Shown here: one piece after another, positions 58,258-64,000 of the stretch
Position numbering within the stretch: position 1 is the stretch's first letter
How the letters are laid out: each line of letters opens with the position of its first letter
Origin: Tulasnella sp. 424
Lineage: Eukaryota; Basidiomycota; Agaricomycetes; Cantharellales; Tulasnellaceae
Reading direction: 5' to 3'
Assembly: GCA_019633425.1 (NCBI GenBank)
Contig: WSUB01000064.1
Span: 146,636 to 210,635 of the forward strand
DNA length: 64,000 bases
Made by a program: the position numbers and the translations under genes
The notes under the pieces: model-generated
What the model saw: only the letters and a program-made list of their open reading frames with translations
Told to the model about the DNA's origin: nothing
Databases searched by the model: none

Positions 58258-60775
58258 ACTTTCCTCCGGTCATAAGGTGCCAAGCCCTCCGCGAGACGAG
58301 GCCCTCGCCAACATCGGGCAGTGCAATGGGCGCTTATATATGGGGACGGAAGATCACCAACTTTATTTTTGGAACTATTTTCTAGGGTTGGAAAGAAATC
58401 AGGAGCCGGGAGCGATCTGAATGAGACCTCTAGGGAGTCCACTTGGCAATTTGGGGGCTGCAACAGCTGGCGATTCGCGATACGCTGCGCCCGACGGGGT
58501 CCCTCAACCACCTTTCCGAGGAAAGTTTGATCCTCGTGTAGGCTACGCAGTTTGGCACATGACGTAATTCGACTGAGATCGACTGAATTCAACTTACAAC
58601 GAACGCCCGAGTTAACCTTTGCCTTGACAGTTCCCTCATGGTGCATGAACCGATCTCTTAGGTCCCCGTTATCTCTAATCAACGGCCCTTTTCTGTCGAA
58701 TTAATAGGGTTCCACTTAGCCCTGCCCCTTCTGACCTATTCCGTTCCTGATCTTAGTGTGCAAGGCCGGCGCTCGACCTCCAACCCTTTCACACCATGCG
58801 TATAGGCTTGGCAAGGCATCGACCCTTACACGATCTCCCAGAAGGAATGTTCCTATTGTGAAGTGGAGGCCCCCCTTGCATGTGTCACAGGTCACGGGTG
58901 GGCCGGAGCTAGGCAGAGGTGAGTCCCGTAAGCCTCCCGCCGCCAAGACCGAGCCACCGAGGCCATCTGGGCGGTTAGATCACCCCACCATAACTAAGAG
59001 CGCTAAATATAAAATTATCCGGCCTCAAGAAGATGGAGAGCCTGTCAATCCGGGAAATCTTTCGAAATCCAGATTTGGCCTAATGGTATAGGCTAAATAT
59101 AGGTACTTGGGAGGGTAAATCTGGAAACACCGTTCCAGAGTCTAGTAGCCGGGGAAGACAAGTTAATCTTGCCTGGAGGAACGGCATATGATCGTATATC
59201 ACCGCAAATGCCTTTTCTCAAAGCACCTCTGAAGGGTCGTGCACCCAGGTGCGGGGATTCTCGAGGAGAGGTAAACCATTTGCTCCACCGTTCTGGTCTT
59301 CTCTGCGGCTCCGAAGCACAGCCAAGTATTTGAGGATAGAGGCACAAGGTGATGAAGTAAAAACTATAATCAATCGTTTCTTGGTGGTACTTTACCATTT
59401 GCGGCTCTTCCAGTTGGCTGCGCGTCTCGATGCTCTGGAGCTTCGAGACAGATGAACCCCATTTGTTCGTTTCAATTGTCACCTGGTGATTTTTGTTGAT
59501 CCGCATGCTTTTACATACCTCGAACTCCCAACGCCGAGGTTTTCTTTGGCTTGCATGAGTTGGTTCGAGTATTCATATCCATCCTCGCTGTATCGTCCTG
59601 CTGTCTTCAGCAGTCCCGCACCCCAGCGATCTTCTACCCACCCTATCGAGCTCACACACTCTATCACCCTCCATCGAACCAAGTCCATTCGCCTCCACCT
59701 TCTTGATACACCTGCACAATGCGTTTCTCCATCGTCGTCCTCTTCGCCGCCTCGCTGGTCTCTGCCGTTTCTTTGCTCAGGCGCCACGATGACTCTGAAG
59801 TTCCAAGTAAGTTTTTGGACCGATCTTATCACGTATTCTAGCTTTTGAGTCTTACTCACTCGACTCGCTGAATAAAACAGCCTGCGCTCTGGATTGCTTC
59901 ACCGCAGGAAACCCCGGTGATTGCCAATGGGACGACACCGCTTGCCTCTGCGTGAACGAGAAGTACTACACCGCTGTCGCTAATTGCGTCCAAAGCTCCT
60001 GCAACCCGGACGACGCCAAGAAAGGAGCCGAGGCTGGTATCAAGGCGTGCAAGGCAGTTGTTCGTCGTTCCAGTTCAGCAACGCTGAACCTTCTACTGAC
60101 CCATCTTCCAACGTAGGGCATTGATCCCGAAAATCCCATTCCAAGTAAGTGCATAGAAGCTTAAGTGAGCGTTGTCGGTGTATCGCAGGGTTAAAGAATC
60201 CTCTCGTTCAATCATAGAATGCGGGGTTCCCTGTGTGGAAAAGACTCCAACTTACTGCGACCCCCAAGACTACAAGTGTTTGTGCCAGGACCAAGGGTTC
60301 CTGGAATCAGTTGTATGGTGCTTCAAGGATTGTTGCTCTGGCGAAGACCTCAAGAATGCTAAATGCGCTGGCGAGGCGTACTGCAGGACCGTTGTACGTC
60401 CTACCAGGTTCCAACATCAGCCCGATTTGTTGACTAAAGACACGCTCCGTGCAGGGCATTGATATCTCGTCCATCTTTGGCTCCTAATTCCAAGGCAAGG
60501 GCAGGACGCAACAAGCCGATGTTCGTTGTCGTCATCTATCTAGCGCTACCCGCCACGATGGTCTCAGAAAATGTTCTCGATCTTTTGAAATCCTTGGACT
60601 GGAGGTTGTAACGGACTTTTTCCCTTTCGCCAGGATTGGCTGTTCTCCTGTGACATTCCCGCGAGTCGTCTTGATATGTATCGTTGGTCATCTTGTATGC
60701 GCAAACCATGAGCGCCATTTCTTTATGTGTGCAGAATAAACGTGTGTAACTGGAGCGAGACGTCCTGAGACAGTG
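58258..60775 (+). repeat. Tandem segmental duplication, unit 1 (CFEM gene)
   Basis: A unit of about 2.5 kb starting at TTTCCTCCGGTCATAAGGTG is repeated from about 60866 (TTTCCTTCCGGTCATAAGGTG). Shared landmarks are GCAATGGGCGCTTA (58324/60931), GGAATGTTCCT near 58845/61431, the CFEM gene, and a 3' region with GTTCTCGATCTTTTGAAA and AATAAACGTGTGT. AATAAA near the right end is a likely polyadenylation signal. The upstream 1.4 kb of each unit holds open stretches but no convincing gene. Confidence 0.8.
59719..60487 (+). CDS. Secreted protein with two CFEM-type cysteine modules (paralogue A)
   Basis: Five exons (59719-59806, 59881-60056 or 60059, 60117-60144, 60218-60393, 60455-60487), about 166-167 residues. 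Signal peptide MRFSIVVLFAASLVSAVS, then a dibasic site (LLRRH). Module 1 has eight cysteines in CFEM spacing (CALDC, GDC, ACLC, NC, SC, KAC). Module 2 begins ECGVPC or KCGVPC and includes CLCQDQGF and WCFKDCC, with two more cysteines than the usual eight. The C-terminus GIDISSIFGS is not a GPI signal, so it is probably secreted. CFEM proteins bind haem or act at the host or cell-wall interface. Which applies is unknown. The second donor is either GTTGTT at 60057 or GTTCGT at 60060. Confidence 0.88.
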
Positions 60776-60865
60776 AACTTTAACAAATGCATGTCCAGAG
60801 GGTGGCTTCCAAGTCTCGCAGTCTGGTACGAAAGTCAAACCGTCGCTGATGAAGCCACCATTTCC

Positions 60866-63245
60866 TTCCGGTCATAAGGTGCCAAGCGCCTGTGAGCAAA
60901 GCCCCAACGAACGTCAGGCAATGCAATGGGCGCTTACAAATGGAGACAGAAAATAAACAACTTCGTTTTGGACCTCTTTTAGAGGCTTTGAAAGAAACCC
61001 ACAGCTGGGAGAAGATTTGAATGAGACCTCTGGACAATCCACTTGGCAGCTTGGGGGGACGTCAGTAACAGCTGAGATTTACGGCATACTGCGCCCAACG
61101 AGATCCCCAACCACTTGGCAAGGAGCGTTCTGATCTTCGTGCAAGATACGCAGCCCAATATAGGACGTGATTCGACTGAGATCGATTGAATTCAACTTTA
61201 CAGCGAACGCCCAAGGTAACCTTCGCCTTGAGTGGTCCTTGGACCAACCTCTCAAGCAAGTCTCCGTTATCTCCAATCAAGAGCCCTTTTTGGTCAAATG
61301 AATAGGGTTCTACGTAGCCCTCCCCTTTCCAATCGATTCCATTCCCAATCTTTGTGTGCAGGGCCGGAGCTCGACCTCCAAACCTTTTACACCATGCGTA
61401 TCTGCTTAGCCCTTCACATTCTCCCAAAAGGAATGTTCCTGCTGTGAAGTGGGGGCGACCCGCCTTTGCATGCATCACAGGTCGGCGGAGGTGAGTCCCG
61501 TAAACCTCGAGCCGCCAAGACCGAGCCATCGAGCCCACTTGGGCGATTGTATCATCTCATTAGAACAAAGAGCGCAAAGTATAAGACCCTCTGTTTTCAA
61601 GTCGTTTGAGAGCTCGTCAACCCTGGAAACCTTTCGAAATACACCTTTGCGCCCATGGGGTAAACCAACGTAGGTACTGGGGGGGGTGAATCTGGGAATG
61701 ACGCTCAAGAGTCTAGCCGGGAAAGCTGGCCTGGCAGGACAGCATATGATAGTATAACACCGCAAATACCCTTTCCAAAGGACCTCCGAACAGTCGAGGT
61801 ACCCAGCTGCGGGGTTTGAAGAGACGTAAACCTTTGCGCGCCACCGTCCTGGTCCTCTCTACGGCCCCGAAGCACAGGCATGTATTCGAAGATAGAGGCA
61901 CAAGGTGATGGATTAAAGGCTCCGGCCAATTGGTTCTTTGGCATTGCTTTACCATTTGCAGCTCTTCCCGCTGGCTGCGCACCTAGTGGGTTTGGGGCCT
62001 CGAGACGGATGACCCCCATTTGTCCATTTCCAAACGTCACCTGGACAATTTCTGTGATCCTCATGCATTTGACATGCCTCCAAATGCCAATGCCAAGGTT
62101 TTCTTGTCATGCACATGCTGGTTCGAGTATTAATATCCGCCCTGTCAGCTTCGTCTTGTCGTCCTCAGCAGTTCTGCACCCCAGCGATCTCTTAGCTCAT
62201 ACTTCCGCAATCTCTATTGAAGCAATTCCACCCCATTCCACCTCCTTGATATACCTCCACAATGCGTTTCTCCATCGTCGTCCTCTTCGCCGCCTCGCTT
62301 GTCTCCGCTGTTTCTGTGCTCAAGCGCCACAACGACTATGAGATTCCTCGTAAGTTTTTGAATTGTTTTTATCACGTATTGCAGCCTTTGGGCCATTCTC
62401 ACTCGAGTCGTTGGACATAACAGCCTGCGCGAAGGGATGCGTCGAGAAGGCGGACCCCTCCCCTTGCAAACCGGACGACGTCGCTTGCCTCTGCGTGAAC
62501 AATAATTACATCAACCAGGTCTCTGAGTGTGTCCAATACTCTTGCAGCCCGGACGACGCCAAGAAAGCCGCCGAATGTGGTATTAAAGAGTGCAAGGCAG
62601 TTGCACGTCGTTCCCGCTCATCAATGCTGAACTTTTCGCTGACCCATCTTCCAACGTAGGGTATTGATCCCGAGAATCCCATTCCAAGTAAGTGCACAAA
62701 GATCTTAAGTCAACGTCATCGATGTGTTACAGGCTTGATCAATATTCTCGTTCAATCACAGAATGCGGGGTTTACTGCGTGGAAAATACTCCGACTAGCT
62801 GCGACCCTACAGACGCCGGGTGTGTGTGCACGGACCAAGGGTACCTTGAGCAAGTTGTATGGTGCTTCAAGAGTTCTTGCTATGGCGATGACCTCAAGAA
62901 TGCTAAATGTGCCGGCGAGGCTTACTGCAGGGCCGCTGTACGTATAGCCGTGTTCCAACACTAACCCATTGACATGCCGTGACTAAATACATGCTTCGCG
63001 CAGGGATATGATATCTCGTCCATCTTTGGTTACTAAATCCAAGCAAGAAAGGATACAACAAGACGGTGTTCGCCATCATCCTTTCACTAGCTCTACCTGT
63101 CCACTCAGGACTCGGCAAACGTTCTCGATCTTTTGAAAACCTCGGACTGTCAGCATGTAACGGACTTTTCTCTTTCAAATCATGTTTACCATGCTTTATG
63201 TGTGCAAATAAACGTGTGTGACTGGAGCGAGACCTTCCTAGGCAG
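60866..63245 (+). repeat. Tandem segmental duplication, unit 2 (CFEM gene)
   Basis: Second copy of the 58258-60775 unit. Substitutions and small indels are spread throughout, including the non-coding part. The TATATATGG tract at 58335 of unit 1 is not kept in unit 2 (TTACAAATGG). An AATAAACGTGTGTGACTGG landmark closes the unit. Confidence 0.78.
62262..63036 (+). CDS. Secreted protein with two CFEM-type cysteine modules (paralogue B)
   Basis: Five exons with the same phases as paralogue A (62262-62349, 62424-62599, 62660-62687, 62762-62937, 63004-63036), about 166 residues. The signal peptide is identical (MRFSIVVLFAASLVSAVS), with a KR site (VLKRH). Module 1 reads CAKGCVEKADPSPC, ACLC, EC, SC, ECGIKEC and has one cysteine more than paralogue A. 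Module 2 reads KCGVYC, VCTDQGYLEQVVWC and lacks the second cysteine of A's DCC. Exon 2 must end at a GTTGCA donor if GT-AG is required, because A's alternative site is GC here. Many amino-acid changes in the mature part, against an unchanged signal peptide, suggest functional divergence after duplication. Confidence 0.88.
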
Positions 63246-64000
63246 GGAAGGGCGACAAACGTCGCGAGACCGCGCCGATGTGCCAGTGGTCCAAGCGATC
63301 AAAAAGCCAAACACCGTGATTGGGGTCGTACATCAGCTAATGAGCATTATAAGCACCAGAGCTTTTGGGGACGATCGATTTGCTCTGGATGCTCTACAGC
63401 GTTGGCCAAGGTGGGAAAGCCCTGGCCAGATCGGCTTTTCCAACTTCCGGGCTCCGAACGGTATCTGAGCAAAGGTAGAAAAGAGTGAGTCTCTGGAATG
63501 CTGGTTAAATGGCGAGGAGGCGTTTCGTCGTAGTCGGCAATCATGACGATGACAGAAGTAAGGAGCCGACATTCTGGGCAACCAAATAGATTGCCGTAGG
63601 AAGCAACAGAGCAACTTGAAGCGAGTGTTTTGTTGGTGATACTTAACGACAACGTGCATATGCATCAAGCTTCTAGCATCAAATGGGCATCGGGGATGCC
63701 ACTTACGAGAGCGACAGGTGATTGCACGCTGACCAGCCGGAAGCTTGATGATCCTGCCCAACGCTCTATCACTTTGTACGTACCGATCGTGACGATATCT
63801 AACTTCTCCACCTGTCGACTCCTCACTCTCGCCGTCGTTTTTGTTGACATTGACTATACCACGTCGGTCAGATCTACAATGGTTCCTGATGGCGGCGGCG
63901 AAGAGACCAAGCTGGAGGGGAAATGCGAGAACTCCCGGTTGAGGGAGTTCTTCGGCTCGCGGACCCTAAGGGGGATGCGTGGGGACCGCAAGATGCGGTC
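63246..64000. other. Right edge: no certain gene
   Basis: Beyond the duplication there is no recognised gene. An ATG at 63879 opens a plus-strand frame that runs off the window (MVPDGGGEETKLEGKCENSR), possibly a first exon. Two short perfect inverted repeats lie inside it: 9-bp stems 63928-63936/63943-63951, and 7-bp stems 63984-63990/63994-64000. A minus-strand ORF from 63850 with a GTAAGT after PVAL is an alternative but did not extend convincingly. Confidence 0.3.

Noticed and set aside
58137..58682. 181-codon minus-strand ORF upstream of the CFEM gene
   Set aside because: The matching region in the second unit has a different reading frame and stops; no domain recognised.
63665..63850. 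61-codon minus-strand ORF with a GTAAGT after PVAL
   Set aside because: Possible first exon, but neither phase after the best acceptor gives a convincing continuation, and its start is only about 30 bp from the plus-strand ATG at 63879.
1..64000. tRNA, rRNA, CRISPR arrays, bacterial operons
   Set aside because: No cloverleaf with a standard B-box, no rRNA signature and no short direct repeats with spacers were seen; the intron-rich genes are eukaryotic.

Overview
The window looks like nuclear DNA of a filamentous basidiomycete, most probably an Agaricomycete. Genes carry many short GT-AG introns (about 50-75 nt), and the content fits: a laccase-type multicopper oxidase, CFEM proteins, an F-box protein, a MYND protein, and LINE, LTR and MITE relics. 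From memory only, the kinase-TPR family resembles proteins seen in Cantharellales such as Tulasnella. That placement is inference. No rRNA, tRNA or CRISPR was recognised.

Left half (1-32.6 kb): a cluster of five paralogous genes. Each complete member encodes an unusual protein kinase followed by an array of 40-residue TPR units (120 bp per unit) that are nearly identical within a gene. Copy 0 (1-2672) is only the 3' part and is split by a 5'-truncated LINE. Copy 1 (3810-8311, about 21 units), copy 2 (12443-14762, about 4-5 units) and copy 3 (18757-23224, about 22 units) are open across eight exons. Copy 4 (29418-32585, about 11 units) has an in-frame TGA between kinase and array. Spacers between copies are themselves duplicated and hold two TA-flanked MITEs and small decayed ORFs.

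Middle (23.2-39 kb): a cohesin SCC3/STAG gene. The intact copy is 33860-39004 (13 exons). A mutated copy lacking the 3' third (25069-28144) and a third 5' fragment (28145-28480) lie upstream, between kinase copies 3 and 4. The block kinase-TPR + 3' flank + SCC3 was therefore duplicated as a unit of about 10 kb. A probable solo LTR sits a few bases before the start codon of the pseudogene and is absent from the intact copy.

Right half (39-64 kb): mostly ordinary single-copy genes. They are a zuotin-type J-protein, a MYND zinc-finger protein, a kinase relic, an F-box protein, a 12-exon multicopper oxidase with a hydrophobic C-terminus (minus strand), a nucleostemin-type circularly permuted GTPase, a dysferlin-domain protein (minus strand) divergent from a Pro/Gln-rich protein, a small secreted protein, and a tandem pair of double-CFEM secreted proteins inside a 2.5 kb duplication.

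The most unusual feature is the kinase-TPR cluster. It shows highly similar internal repeats, large changes in repeat number, perfect 120-bp duplications, recurrent substitutions at a few repeat positions, and heavy transposon and pseudogene turnover. These are the hallmarks of fungal recognition-type repeat genes (as in NLR-like proteins), here joined to a kinase. The immune or self-recognition role is inference.
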